Part shown: positions 1 through 6,004 of the stretch, piece by piece
How the letters are laid out: each line of letters opens with the position of its first letter
Numbering within the stretch: the first letter of the stretch is position 1
Assembly: GCA_002425305.1 (NCBI GenBank)
Contig: DILZ01000042.1
Span: 16,271 to 23,486 of the forward strand
Source: Ruminococcaceae bacterium UBA5579
Lineage (GTDB): Bacteria > Bacillota > Clostridia > Oscillospirales > Ruminococcaceae
Direction: 5' to 3'
DNA: 7,216 nt
Notes under the pieces: model-generated
What the model saw: the letters and a program-made list of their open reading frames with translations, nothing else
Database searches by the model: none
Told to the model about the DNA's origin: nothing
Translations under genes and position numbers: made by a program

Positions 1-2
1 CT

Positions 3-236
3 TGTTCCCAAAAATGCCGCAACAAAAACCAGCAATATGTCTATGCGCTGCTGCCCGTGTGGTTTTTGAACTACAACTACAATGGCAAGGATTATGAGTT
101 TGCGATGAACGGACAAACGGGAACGATGTTCGGCGAGCTGCCCGTAAGCCCCGTAAAGAAGTTCTTTTTCGGCGCGGGTCTGTTTTTGGCGATCTCCATT
201 ATAACTACATTGTTGGGGGGGCTGTTCTTTGGTTAA
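3..236 (+). CDS. C-terminal part of a zinc-ribbon-type membrane protein (5' end outside window)
   Basis: The reading frame is open from the left edge to the TAA at 234-236, giving 77 residues. It begins CSQKCRNKN, then has a compact segment including the stretch YALLPVWFLNYNYNGK and the phrase FAMNGQTG, then ELPVSPVKK and a hydrophobic helix at about residues 53-76 that ends the protein. The LLPVW...FAMNGQTG...LPV pattern resembles the C-terminal half of Firmicutes proteins annotated as TFIIB-type zinc-ribbon-containing, whose N-terminal CxxC knuckles would lie outside this window. It is therefore probably a tail-anchored membrane protein. No enzymatic role can be assigned. It overlaps the next gene by 8 bases, so the two are probably translated together, and the same pairing with a TPM-domain gene is my recollection for related Clostridia. 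The family call is moderate; the existence of a coding region is well supported. Confidence 0.7.
   Translation, partial: CSQKCRNKNQQYVYALLPVWFLNYNYNGKDYEFAMNGQTGTMFGELPVSPVKKFFFGAGLFLAISIITTLLGGLFFG
215..221 (+). promoter_or_regulatory. G7 tract serving as likely ribosome binding site for the TPM gene
   Basis: Seven consecutive G residues end 7 bases before the TTG codon at 229. No better Shine-Dalgarno-like sequence lies nearby, which supports TTG 229 as the start. The same tract is inside the last codons of the upstream gene. Confidence 0.45.
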
Positions 237-1173
237 GAAAATTACAAAACGAACGTTCGCCGTCCTGATAATCTTTGTTATAATGACAGGCTTGTTTGCG
301 GCATTTTTGGGAACAAGAGCATACGCGCAAAATACATACAGCGATATTATTAACGGGCTTAAGAACGATGCCGAGCAAAAGCCTCCGATAAAAAAGACGG
401 GGAGCTACGGTTCATACGCGGTGATCGCCGACTATGACAACTGCCTTACGGAATCCCAGGAAAACGAGCTGTTGGAGATACTGCACGAATCTGCCGTAAA
501 AGCGAAATGCAATATTGGGATAGTTATAACTAAAGATCTTGAGGGAAAGACCGATACGAACTATTCCTATAAATTTTCCGATGAAATGTTCGGCAACGGC
601 AGCAGCTCGGTGGTGTTGATGCTTTTGAACACCTACAACAAGCCCCAATACAGCAGATATGTAGATAGAATTTCCACGGACGGTGCGATGACAAACCGCT
701 TTACTCAAAATGAAAGGAAACGTTCATTAGACAGAATATATGACAAAATGGGCGAACCGCGCGGCAACAAATACGCTTACAACGACTCTACCAAAACATA
801 CGGCGGCTATGATTATTACAGCGCGTGCAAGGAGTTCGCGAGATGCGTAAAGCGCTATGGCGCAAGCGGCGCTGCCGCTATTCCGACGATGCTTTCAGAT
901 TACATCAGAAGCAGCTTTACAAAGTTTGCGGGCGGTCTTGTGATAACGTTCTTCATCACGTTTATCATTGTGAAAACAAAAGTCAGAAGCTATAAGAAAA
1001 AAGCCGCTATCAGCGCTTCGAATTACATTGACAGGAGCTCAACGCGTGTTACGCGCCAAGTAGATCAGTTTGTCCGCGAGTATACCACCAGCCATACTCA
1101 CTCAAGCTCAAGCGGAGGACATGGAGGAGGGCATAGCGGCGGACACAGCAGCACCGGAGGTCATCACAGATAA
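229..1173 (+). CDS. TPM-domain (TLP18.3/Psb32/MOLO-1) exported membrane protein with His/Gly/Ser-rich tail
   Basis: The protein has 314 residues from a TTG start that overlaps the upstream stop. Residues 1-33 form a signal peptide: a basic KKITKR start, a hydrophobic core at about 10-28, and an AYA site before Gln34. Residues about 62-205 match a TPM domain, with SYAVIADYDNCLTESQENEL at its front and a central NIGIVIT strand. A single transmembrane helix follows at about 233-249, then the basic segment KVRSYKKK. This suggests an extracytoplasmic TPM domain held by one helix with an inward tail. The last 26 residues are almost only Gly, Ser and His, with His at 289, 291, 298, 302, 306, 312 and 313. 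TPM domains have been linked to membrane-protein quality control and phosphatase activity, but the function here is unknown. An internal ATG at residue 19 would cut the signal peptide, so TTG is preferred. Sampled base composition (26 G+C in 541-600) is lower than in the housekeeping genes downstream. Confidence 0.82.
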   Translation: MVKKITKRTFAVLIIFVIMTGLFAAFLGTRAYAQNTYSDIINGLKNDAEQKPPIKKTGSYGSYAVIADYDNCLTESQENELLEILHESAVKAKCNIGIVITKDLEGKTDTNYSYKFSDEMFGNGSSSVVLMLLNTYNKPQYSRYVDRISTDGAMTNRFTQNERKRSLDRIYDKMGEPRGNKYAYNDSTKTYGGYDYYSACKEFARCVKRYGASGAAAIPTMLSDYIRSSFTKFAGGLVITFFITFIIVKTKVRSYKKKAAISASNYIDRSSTRVTRQVDQFVREYTTSHTHSSSSGGHGGGHSGGHSSTGGHHR

Positions 1174-1182
1174 GATTTTTAT

Positions 1183-1614
1183 ATGAAGTTAGTTATACAA
1201 AGAGTATCGCGGGCGAGCGTTTTCGTGGACGGCGCGGTTGTCGGCGCGATAAAGCAAGGCTTTCTGGTGCTTTTGGGCGTAGGCACGGAGGACACGGAAA
1301 CCGAATGTGAACGGCTCTCGCAAAAGATGCTGAACCTGCGCATTTTCGCCGACGAAAACGGCAAGACAAATCTTTCCTTAAAGGACGTTGGCGGCGAGCT
1401 GCTGATAATCTCGCAGTTTACCTTGTACGCCGACTGCCGAAAGGGAAACCGCCCCAATTTCCTCAACGCAAAAGAGCCGAAGGAAGCTGAACGCTTGTAC
1501 GAGTACTTCTGCGAGCTTTGCTCTCGGGAAACGCACGTCGAAAAGGGCGTTTTCGGCGCGGAAATGAGCGTAGAGCTGCTGAACGACGGACCGTTTACGA
1601 TAATTCTGGAGTAG
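1183..1614 (+). CDS. dtd: D-aminoacyl-tRNA deacylase
   Basis: This 143-residue protein matches the length and motifs of bacterial DTD. It hydrolyses D-amino acids, and also glycine mischarged on tRNA(Ala), from tRNA in the cytoplasm, keeping D-residues out of translation; it acts as a homodimer. The diagnostic N-terminus [13 protein letters not shown] is present. The SQFT motif at residues 77-80 is followed by [11 protein letters not shown]. The NDGPFT motif at 134-139 carries the Gly136-Pro137 cis-peptide pair that gives chiral selectivity. The gene starts 9 bases after the TPM stop. The intervening sequence is AT-rich with no clear ribosome binding site at normal spacing (a GGAGG at 1156-1160 lies 22 bases upstream), so translation may depend on coupling with the upstream gene. 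No key residue is missing. Confidence 0.96.
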   Translation: MKLVIQRVSRASVFVDGAVVGAIKQGFLVLLGVGTEDTETECERLSQKMLNLRIFADENGKTNLSLKDVGGELLIISQFTLYADCRKGNRPNFLNAKEPKEAERLYEYFCELCSRETHVEKGVFGAEMSVELLNDGPFTIILE

Positions 1615-1617
1615 AAT

Positions 1618-2019
1618 ATGGCTGTATCAAGTATCAGAGCGGAGCTGTCGTCCGATATAAGCGCGGTGTGGGCTGTCGTTACTTCGGACGACGCGGCGTG
1701 GCGCAGCGATCTGCGCGAAATAAAACGGCTTGATGAAGATCATTTTGTCGAGATCGACAACAGAGGTTTTGAAACACGCTTTACAATAACCGCGTTTATA
1801 CCTTGCTCTTTGTATGAGTTCGATATCGAAAACGACAATATATTGGGGCATTGGAAGGGGAAATTCTCCGTTTCGGACGGCAGGACCGTTATTGAGTTCA
1901 CAGAGGATATCACCCCTAAAAAAGCTATAATGAAGCCGTTCGTAAAGGGCTACCTGAAAAAGCAGCAAGCGGCTTATCTGCGTGATCTGAAAAAGGCTCT
2001 CGGAGAATATACATCTTGA
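1618..2019 (+). CDS. SRPBCC-fold (START/polyketide-cyclase-like) small protein
   Basis: This 133-residue protein is probably cytoplasmic, as it has no signal peptide or membrane helix. It fits the SRPBCC helix-grip fold: an opening strand (AVSSIRAEL), a short helix with VWAVVTSDDAAWRSDL, a series of beta-strand segments including GHWKGKFSVSDGRTVIEFTE, and a long amphipathic C-terminal helix (FVKGYLKKQQAAYLRDLKKA). The W-R-S-D-L and WxGxFxxxxxGRTxxxFTE patterns are typical of the polyketide_cyc2-like branch. These proteins bind hydrophobic ligands in a deep cavity, and neither ligand nor reaction can be predicted here. The ATG at 1618 lies 3 bases after the dtd stop, with GGAG at 1608-1611 inside the end of dtd, so the two genes are almost certainly co-transcribed. 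It is the last gene of its transcription unit. Confidence 0.78.
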   Translation: MAVSSIRAELSSDISAVWAVVTSDDAAWRSDLREIKRLDEDHFVEIDNRGFETRFTITAFIPCSLYEFDIENDNILGHWKGKFSVSDGRTVIEFTEDITPKKAIMKPFVKGYLKKQQAAYLRDLKKALGEYTS

Positions 2020-2050
2020 CATCGTCGTTTTCGGCGATATGTGAGTTTTT
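2019..2050 (+). terminator. Possible weak intrinsic terminator after the SRPBCC gene
   Basis: Bases 2021-2027 (ATCGTCG) can pair with 2032-2038 (CGGCGAT) around a TTTT loop, a 7-bp stem with one G-U pair. An alternative fold lengthens the stem by pairing ACAT 2019-2022 with ATGT 2039-2042 across a 2-base bulge. A run of five T residues follows at 2046-2050. The stem is short and the T-run is interrupted by GAG, so termination would be weak. The position, directly after the stop codon and before a strong promoter, supports the call. Confidence 0.42.
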
Positions 2051-2073
2051 CTGCCCTTGTTCCGTGAAAACAC

Positions 2074-2102
2074 TTGAAATCCTCAGCGGGATATGGTATA
2101 AT
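2074..2102 (+). promoter_or_regulatory. Strong sigmaA-type promoter P1 for the hprK operon
   Basis: A -35 box TTGAAA (2074-2079) is separated by exactly 17 bases from a perfect -10 box TATAAT (2097-2102), with an extended -10 TG at 2094-2095. Transcription would begin near 2109, giving a leader of about 130 bases before the hprK start codon at 2241. No other site in the window matches the consensus this well. Confidence 0.82.
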
Positions 2103-2130
2103 AAAGACAACGTAAAATCTTTAACAGGAT

Positions 2131-2153
2131 AAGCGTACAATTTAAAGCGTGCA
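2131..2153 (+). repeat. Short direct repeat AAGCGTRCA upstream of the second promoter
   Basis: AAGCGTACA at 2131-2139 recurs as AAGCGTGCA at 2145-2153, one mismatch in nine with a 14-base offset. The copies lie between the two promoter boxes, about 45 to 67 bases before the start expected from P2. They could be a binding site for a regulator or a chance repeat in AT-rich DNA. Confidence 0.3.
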
Positions 2154-2158
2154 TTATA

Positions 2159-2191
2159 TTGGAATGGGGCAAAGCCTCTTTGTGGTATAAT
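2159..2191 (+). promoter_or_regulatory. Second promoter P2 (extended -10) immediately before hprK
   Basis: A second perfect TATAAT at 2186-2191 carries an extended -10 TG at 2183-2184. The 12 bases TGGTATAATAAA are identical to those in P1. The nearest -35-like hexamer, TTGGAA at 2159-2164, is 21 bases away, which is too far for a normal promoter, and nothing good lies at 17 bases. It may therefore work through the extended -10 alone or with an activator. The expected start, near 2198, lies 43 bases before the hprK ATG at 2241. Confidence 0.6.
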
Positions 2192-2227
2192 AAAAACAGT
2201 AATTTATGTGAGGCGGAAACGCTTCGG

Positions 2228-2233
2228 AAAGGA
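2228..2233 (+). promoter_or_regulatory. Ribosome binding site that decides the hprK start
   Basis: AAAGGA lies 7 bases before the ATG at 2241. The alternative in-frame GTG at 2208 has no Shine-Dalgarno sequence and would sit only about 10 bases from the P2 start site. Confidence 0.75.
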
Positions 2234-2240
2234 CATTGAT

Positions 2241-3212
2241 ATGCCCCTTGAAGAAATAACGCGGGAGTTTTCGTTCCCGCTGAAAAAAATGATAGACGAG
2301 CTTAAGCTTGAAACGCTGTATATGCCCGAAAACGGTGAAAATTCGCTGATATCAAACAACGATACCAACCGCCCCGGCTTGCAGCTTGCGGGATTTTACG
2401 ATTATTTCGACAACAAGCGCGTTCAGGTAATGGGTAAAATGGAGCACGCGTATCTTGAAGGATTGGAGAGCGACAAGCGCAAAAAGCGTCTTGAAGACTT
2501 GCTTTCCTACCGCTTTCCGGCGCTTGTCATCACGCGCAGCCTCGATGTGTTCCCAGAGATGATGGAGCTTGCGCCGAATTACGAGATACCCATCCTTCGT
2601 ACCGACGAAAGCACCACGGTGTTCATCTCAAAGCTGATGGCGTTCCTCAATTTGCAGCTTGCGCCGAGAATAACCCGACACGGCGTTCTTATCGAGATAT
2701 ACGGCGAGGGCGTTATGATAATGGGCGAAAGCGGCGTCGGTAAGAGCGAGACCGCCGTCGAGCTTATCAAGCGCGGACACCGCCTTATCGCGGACGACGC
2801 GGTGGAGATACGCAAGGCGTCGAACATCACGCTTGTCGGATCTTCTCCCGACAATATCCGCCACTTTTTGGAGCTTCGCGGCATAGGTATCGTAAACGCG
2901 CGTCAGCTGTTCGGTATCGGTTCCGTCAAGATGTCCGAGAAGATCGATATGGTCGTTGAAATGGAGCTTTGGAATCCCGAAAAATCCTACGACAGAATGG
3001 GCGTGGATACGCACTATATGACGATATTGGGCGTTAAAGTGCCGCTGCTGAACATTCCCGTAAAGCCCGGGCGCAACCTTGCGGTTATCCTTGAGGTTGC
3101 CGCTATGAACAACCGCCAGAAGAAGATGGGCTACAACGCGGCAAAGGACCTGCTTCGTCAGCTTGGGATGGATTCCGACAGCGAGGACATTATGTCGGAT
3201 ATGAATTTGTGA
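2241..3212 (+). CDS. hprK: Bifunctional HPr kinase/phosphorylase
   Basis: This 323-residue enzyme phosphorylates Ser46 of HPr and removes the phosphate by phosphorolysis. It reports glycolytic state to carbon catabolite control and the PTS. Numbering is from the ATG at 2241. The N-terminal domain includes the phrase NRPGLQLAGFYDYF. The catalytic domain has His147 in TRHGV, a Walker A loop GESGVGKS at 162-169, the IADD acidic pair at 185-186, and the family signature beginning ELRGIGIVNARQLFGIGSVK at 211. It ends with PVKPGRN near 273-279 and EVAAMNNRQKKMGYNAA. Length and motifs are complete, so it should be active. A GTG at 2208 would add 11 residues (MRRKRFGKDID), but the AAAGGA site favours the ATG. 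It is the first gene of the downstream operon and is read from P1 and probably P2. It lies 26 bases before a glucokinase gene, consistent with a role in sugar control. Confidence 0.97.
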   Translation: MPLEEITREFSFPLKKMIDELKLETLYMPENGENSLISNNDTNRPGLQLAGFYDYFDNKRVQVMGKMEHAYLEGLESDKRKKRLEDLLSYRFPALVITRSLDVFPEMMELAPNYEIPILRTDESTTVFISKLMAFLNLQLAPRITRHGVLIEIYGEGVMIMGESGVGKSETAVELIKRGHRLIADDAVEIRKASNITLVGSSPDNIRHFLELRGIGIVNARQLFGIGSVKMSEKIDMVVEMELWNPEKSYDRMGVDTHYMTILGVKVPLLNIPVKPGRNLAVILEVAAMNNRQKKMGYNAAKDLLRQLGMDSDSEDIMSDMNL

Positions 3213-3224
3213 TTATTTTCAATC

Positions 3225-3230
3225 GGGAGG
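3225..3230 (+). promoter_or_regulatory. Ribosome binding site that decides the glucokinase start
   Basis: GGGAGG ends 8 bases before the ATG at 3239. An in-frame GTG at 3209 would overlap the hprK stop but would add a 10-residue extension in front of the conserved ROK N-terminus. Confidence 0.85.
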
Positions 3231-3238
3231 TATATGAA

Positions 3239-4195
3239 ATGTATAATATCGGTATAGACCTTGGCGGCACGAATATAAAGGTAGGCTTGGTGAACGAGAA
3301 TTACGAGATAGTGGCAAAGGCGACCGCGCCCACCGATCTTCCAAGAACCGCGGAGGCTATTTGCAAATCTATCGTGGATACGGTGTGGAAGGTGTTGAAC
3401 GAGGCGAAGGTAACTATCGGCGAGGTGAACTCCATCGGGATCGGAACGCCGGGCGTCGCGAACAGAAACAGCGGCACGGTGCTGTATTCCTGCAACCTCG
3501 ATTTCAAAAACACCGATCTCCGCTCGCTTATCAAGAAGTATCTCGACAAGCCCGTTTACGTTGAGAATGACGCGAATGCGGCGGCGTTCGGAGAGGTGCT
3601 TGCGGGCGCGGGCAAGGGCTACAACGACGTTATCGTGGTAACGCTCGGGACGGGCGTCGGCGGCGGTATCATTATTGATGGGAAGATATACACGGGCTTC
3701 AACTTCTGCGGCGCGGAGCTTGGACACACGGTTATTGAGTTCAACGGCAGGCAGTGCTCCTGCGGACGCAAGGGCTGCTTTGAGGCATACTCCTCGGCGA
3801 CGGCGCTCATCAATATGACGAAAGAGGCTATGGAGGCTCACAAAGACAGCAAAATGTGGGAGATAGCGGGCGGCTCGCTCGACAATGTGGACGGCAAGAC
3901 GGCGTTCGACGGAATGAGAGCCGACGACGCGGCGGCAAAGGACGTCGTGAAGATGTACATAGAGTATTTGGGCTGCGGGCTTACGAACATCATTAATACA
4001 TTCCAGCCCGAAATGCTACTGATAGGCGGCGGCATTTGCAAGGAGGGCGCGAACCTCACCGACCCGTTAGGCGAGATAATCAAACGCGACAGCTACTGTA
4101 TCGACGCGGAGCGCACAACGAAGCTCGATATTTGTAAGCTCGGAAACGACGCGGGAATAATCGGCGCGGCTTTCTTATATACTATTGCAGAATAA
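3239..4195 (+). CDS. glcK: ROK-family glucokinase
   Basis: This 318-residue ATP-dependent sugar kinase most likely converts glucose to glucose-6-phosphate in the cytoplasm. The first phosphate motif is DLGGTN at residues 7-12. ENDANAAAFGE begins at 109, with catalytic Asp111. The second phosphate motif is LGTGVGGG at 136-143. The ROK signature follows: E160 and H163 in ELGH, then the zinc-binding CSCGRKGC with Cys173, Cys175 and Cys180. An adenosine-site glycine cluster LIGGGI lies near 261-266. The E-x-x-H sugar-binding motif separates ROK kinases from ROK repressors, and there is no N-terminal DNA-binding domain. Glucokinase is the usual call, but other hexoses such as N-acetylmannosamine or allose cannot be excluded by eye. 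The gene lies 26 bases after hprK, suggesting that glucose entry and HPr kinase are expressed together. Confidence 0.93.
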   Translation: MYNIGIDLGGTNIKVGLVNENYEIVAKATAPTDLPRTAEAICKSIVDTVWKVLNEAKVTIGEVNSIGIGTPGVANRNSGTVLYSCNLDFKNTDLRSLIKKYLDKPVYVENDANAAAFGEVLAGAGKGYNDVIVVTLGTGVGGGIIIDGKIYTGFNFCGAELGHTVIEFNGRQCSCGRKGCFEAYSSATALINMTKEAMEAHKDSKMWEIAGGSLDNVDGKTAFDGMRADDAAAKDVVKMYIEYLGCGLTNIINTFQPEMLLIGGGICKEGANLTDPLGEIIKRDSYCIDAERTTKLDICKLGNDAGIIGAAFLYTIAE

Positions 4196-4202
4196 AATAT
4201 TT

Positions 4203-4233
4203 TCGGGACGGATAACCTCCGCCCCGAGCTTTT
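4203..4233 (+). terminator. Small hairpin with T-run between glucokinase and murB (possible attenuator)
   Basis: TCGGG at 4203-4207 pairs with CCCGA at 4223-4227. After an A/C mismatch, CGG 4209-4211 pairs with CCG 4219-4221 around a 7-base loop. GC and then TTTT (4230-4233) follow. The stem is short, so it may only reduce read-through into murB rather than stop it. Confidence 0.35.
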
Positions 4234-4244
4234 GAGGGAGAGCT

Positions 4245-5144
4245 ATGGGTTACTTGAGTATTGAGGAAATCTGCAATAGGTTTGGCTGCGTTTGCGAACG
4301 CGATGTTGAGCTTTCCGACAAGACGACGATGAAGATAAGCGGTCGGTGCGATCTCTACATCGAGCCGAACAGCGAGGAATGTCTTATCGAGCTGTTGGAC
4401 GTTTGCCGCATGAATAATATCCCCCGATTTATTCTCGGCAATGGCAGCAACGTACTTATTAAGAGCTTTCACGGCGTCGTTATCCATATGGGCGGTGGTT
4501 TGGGAGGTTTATCGGTAAACGGGAACACGATTACCGCCGGCGCGGGCATCTCGCTTTCAAGCGTTTGCAATACCGCGCTTTCCAATTCCCTTACCGGAAT
4601 GGAGAGCCTGTTCGGTATACCCGGTTCGGTGGGCGGCGCGCTTTATATGAACGCGGGCGCATACGGTGCTGAAATGAAAGACGTGGTGTTGTCGGCAAGG
4701 TGCGTTGACAGTCGGGGAAACATCGTGGATATCCCGTTGGAGGAAATGGCTCTCGGTTACCGCAAAAGCGTGTTCTCAAGCAACGGGATGTGTATTCTGT
4801 CCGTTACATTCGGGCTGGAAAACGGCGACAAGGACGAGATCGGCGCTAAGATGCACGAAGTAACGAAAAAGCGCCGCGACAAGCAGCCGCTTGAATATCC
4901 CTCTTGCGGGAGTACGTTCAAGCGTCCGAAGGACGGCTTTGCGGCGGCTCTCATTGAGGAGTGCGGGCTTAAAGGGTACACCGTAGGCGGAGCGCAGGTC
5001 AGCGAGAAACATTCGGGATTTGTGATCAACAAAGGCGGCGCGACGTTCGAGGACGTTATCGGGCTTGTGGAGCATATCAAGAGAGTTGTCCGCGAACAAA
5101 AGGGCGTGGAGCTTGAATGTGAAATGCTGATCGTTGACAAGTGA
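4245..5144 (+). CDS. murB: UDP-N-acetylenolpyruvoylglucosamine reductase
   Basis: This 299-residue flavoenzyme makes the NADPH-dependent reduction that yields UDP-N-acetylmuramic acid, the second committed step of peptidoglycan synthesis, in the cytoplasm. The FAD-binding part contains GNGSN at residues 65-69 and the long glycine-rich stretch GIPGSVGGALYMNAGAYG at 124-141. YRKS lies at 172-175. The catalytic serine is Ser223 in PSCGSTFKRP. The conserved SEKHSGFVIN follows at 253-262, and the C-terminal catalytic glutamate is probably Glu293. The short region between YRKS and SCGST fits the type II MurB found in Firmicutes, which lacks the extra tyrosine loop of the Escherichia coli enzyme. 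AGGGAG at 4235-4240 lies 4 bases before the ATG, slightly close but strong. The ATG follows glcK by 49 bases containing a small hairpin. Confidence 0.96.
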   Translation: MGYLSIEEICNRFGCVCERDVELSDKTTMKISGRCDLYIEPNSEECLIELLDVCRMNNIPRFILGNGSNVLIKSFHGVVIHMGGGLGGLSVNGNTITAGAGISLSSVCNTALSNSLTGMESLFGIPGSVGGALYMNAGAYGAEMKDVVLSARCVDSRGNIVDIPLEEMALGYRKSVFSSNGMCILSVTFGLENGDKDEIGAKMHEVTKKRRDKQPLEYPSCGSTFKRPKDGFAAALIEECGLKGYTVGGAQVSEKHSGFVINKGGATFEDVIGLVEHIKRVVREQKGVELECEMLIVDK

Positions 5145-5145
5145 A

Positions 5146-5151
5146 AAGGGA
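5146..5151 (+). promoter_or_regulatory. Ribosome binding site that decides the cupin start
   Basis: AAGGGA lies 7 bases before the ATG at 5159. The competing in-frame GTG at 5141 overlaps the murB stop as GTGA and would allow coupled translation, but it would need a site inside the end of murB, where none is clear. Confidence 0.65.
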
Positions 5152-5158
5152 ACATAGA

Positions 5159-5506
5159 ATGATCGATAAAGTCAATTTAAAAGAAGAAGCAAATGCTGTC
5201 GGCGGTTTGTTCGCTTATAAGAGAGTCGGAACGCTCAACGATCATATGCTGAACGTGCTGCAAGCGGAGAACAGAACGCTGGATTTTCACATACACGAAA
5301 ACTCCGATGAGATGTTTTATTGTATTGAGGGCGAATTTGATATAGAATTTGAGGACGGTCTGACACATTTATGCGAGGGTGATCTTATAATTATCCCCAA
5401 AGGAACAAAGCATCGTCCCGTTTGCAAGGGACTTGTCAAGTGCCTCTTGCTGGAAACAGAGGGTACTCTCAACAAGGGGAATACGGGAGGAGCTTACACT
5501 GAATAA
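5159..5506 (+). CDS. Small single-domain cupin protein
   Basis: This 115-residue cytoplasmic protein has one cupin barrel. Motif 1 gives His44 and His46 (HIH), Glu51 and Gly58 (in IEGEFDIEFEDG). Motif 2 gives Gly74, Pro80, Gly82 and His85 (GDLIIIPKGTKH). His44, His46, Glu51 and His85 are the expected metal ligands, so a mononuclear metal site is likely intact. Single-domain cupins cover many reactions and sensing roles, and no substrate can be named. The start is taken as the ATG at 5159, 14 bases after murB; the GTG at 5141 would add six residues. A hand count over 5161-5460 gives 129 G+C in 300, clearly below sampled 60-base blocks of murB (34) and glcK (41). This suggests a different history from its neighbours. 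It probably shares transcription with murB and the acetyltransferase. Confidence 0.85.
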   Translation: MIDKVNLKEEANAVGGLFAYKRVGTLNDHMLNVLQAENRTLDFHIHENSDEMFYCIEGEFDIEFEDGLTHLCEGDLIIIPKGTKHRPVCKGLVKCLLLETEGTLNKGNTGGAYTE

Positions 5507-5540
5507 AGCAGTATGTCCGCTTATGAAAAAAGGATAAAAA

Positions 5541-5999
5541 ATGAATGTTGAAATTGTAAATATGAATTTTTCCGATATAGCCGAATATGCCAAACTGTTT
5601 GTTTCCGTATTTAATTCCGAGCCGTGGAACGACCTGTGGACGGAAGAAACGGCGTCGCTGAGAATTGAAAATATGATGAATACAAATACGTTTATCGGAA
5701 AGTCGTTGTATTGTGACGGTGATTTGAAGGGTATGATCTGGGGACAAAAGGAGTATTATTTCAACGGTATTCATTTTCAGATACAAGAGTTTTGCGTTAA
5801 GAAAGACGAACAGGGAAGGGGCTATGGAAAGCTTCTGCTGCGATCGTTAAAGGAAGAACTGACACGGATAGGCGGCGTTGTCAATGTTTACCTGATAACG
5901 TCAAAGGGTGAGCGAACGGAGGGATATTATCGGCGGCGGGGATTCATAACCTCCGATGATATGATCCTTATGACGAACGCTCCGACAAAACAAGGGTGA
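5541..5999 (+). CDS. GNAT-family N-acetyltransferase
   Basis: This 152-residue protein has the GNAT fold. The acetyl-CoA pyrophosphate loop QGRGYG is at residues 91-96, preceded by the beta-4 strand IQEFCVKKDE and followed by the helix KLLLRSLKEEL. The C-terminal part has YYRRRGF at 129-135, typical of the beta-6/beta-7 region. The N-terminal EPWNDLWTEETA at 27-38 is reminiscent of GNATs loosely annotated as aminoglycoside 6'-acetyltransferase-like, but this is not enough to claim resistance; the substrate is unknown. The ATG at 5541 has a good site, AAAGGA at 5529-5534. The gene follows the cupin by 34 bases and its stop lies 5 bases before rapZ. A hand count over 5541-5780 gives 91 G+C in 240, lower than any other gene sampled, with frequent A/T-ending codons, suggesting later acquisition. 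Confidence 0.9.
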   Translation: MNVEIVNMNFSDIAEYAKLFVSVFNSEPWNDLWTEETASLRIENMMNTNTFIGKSLYCDGDLKGMIWGQKEYYFNGIHFQIQEFCVKKDEQGRGYGKLLLRSLKEELTRIGGVVNVYLITSKGERTEGYYRRRGFITSDDMILMTNAPTKQG

Positions 6000-6004
6000 A
6001 TACA

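Noticed and set aside
2214..2227. A possible catabolite-responsive (cre-like) site CGGAAACGCTTCGG before hprK
   Set aside because: It keeps the central AAnCGnT but misses the outer TG and CA bases of the consensus, so about half the defined positions fail. It is not enough to call.
3158..3841. A 227-codon open frame on the minus strand across the end of hprK and the glucokinase gene
   Set aside because: It lies opposite a clear ROK kinase with all motifs, shows no recognisable domain, and is explained by the GC-rich codon pattern of the real gene.
4227..4244. AGCT...AGCT pairing that could hide the murB ribosome binding site
   Set aside because: Only four base pairs with a ten-base loop; too weak to matter without covariation.
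5513..5551. A 12-codon frame between the cupin and acetyltransferase genes
   Set aside because: It has no ribosome binding site of its own and overlaps the site and start of the acetyltransferase gene; chance is the simplest explanation.
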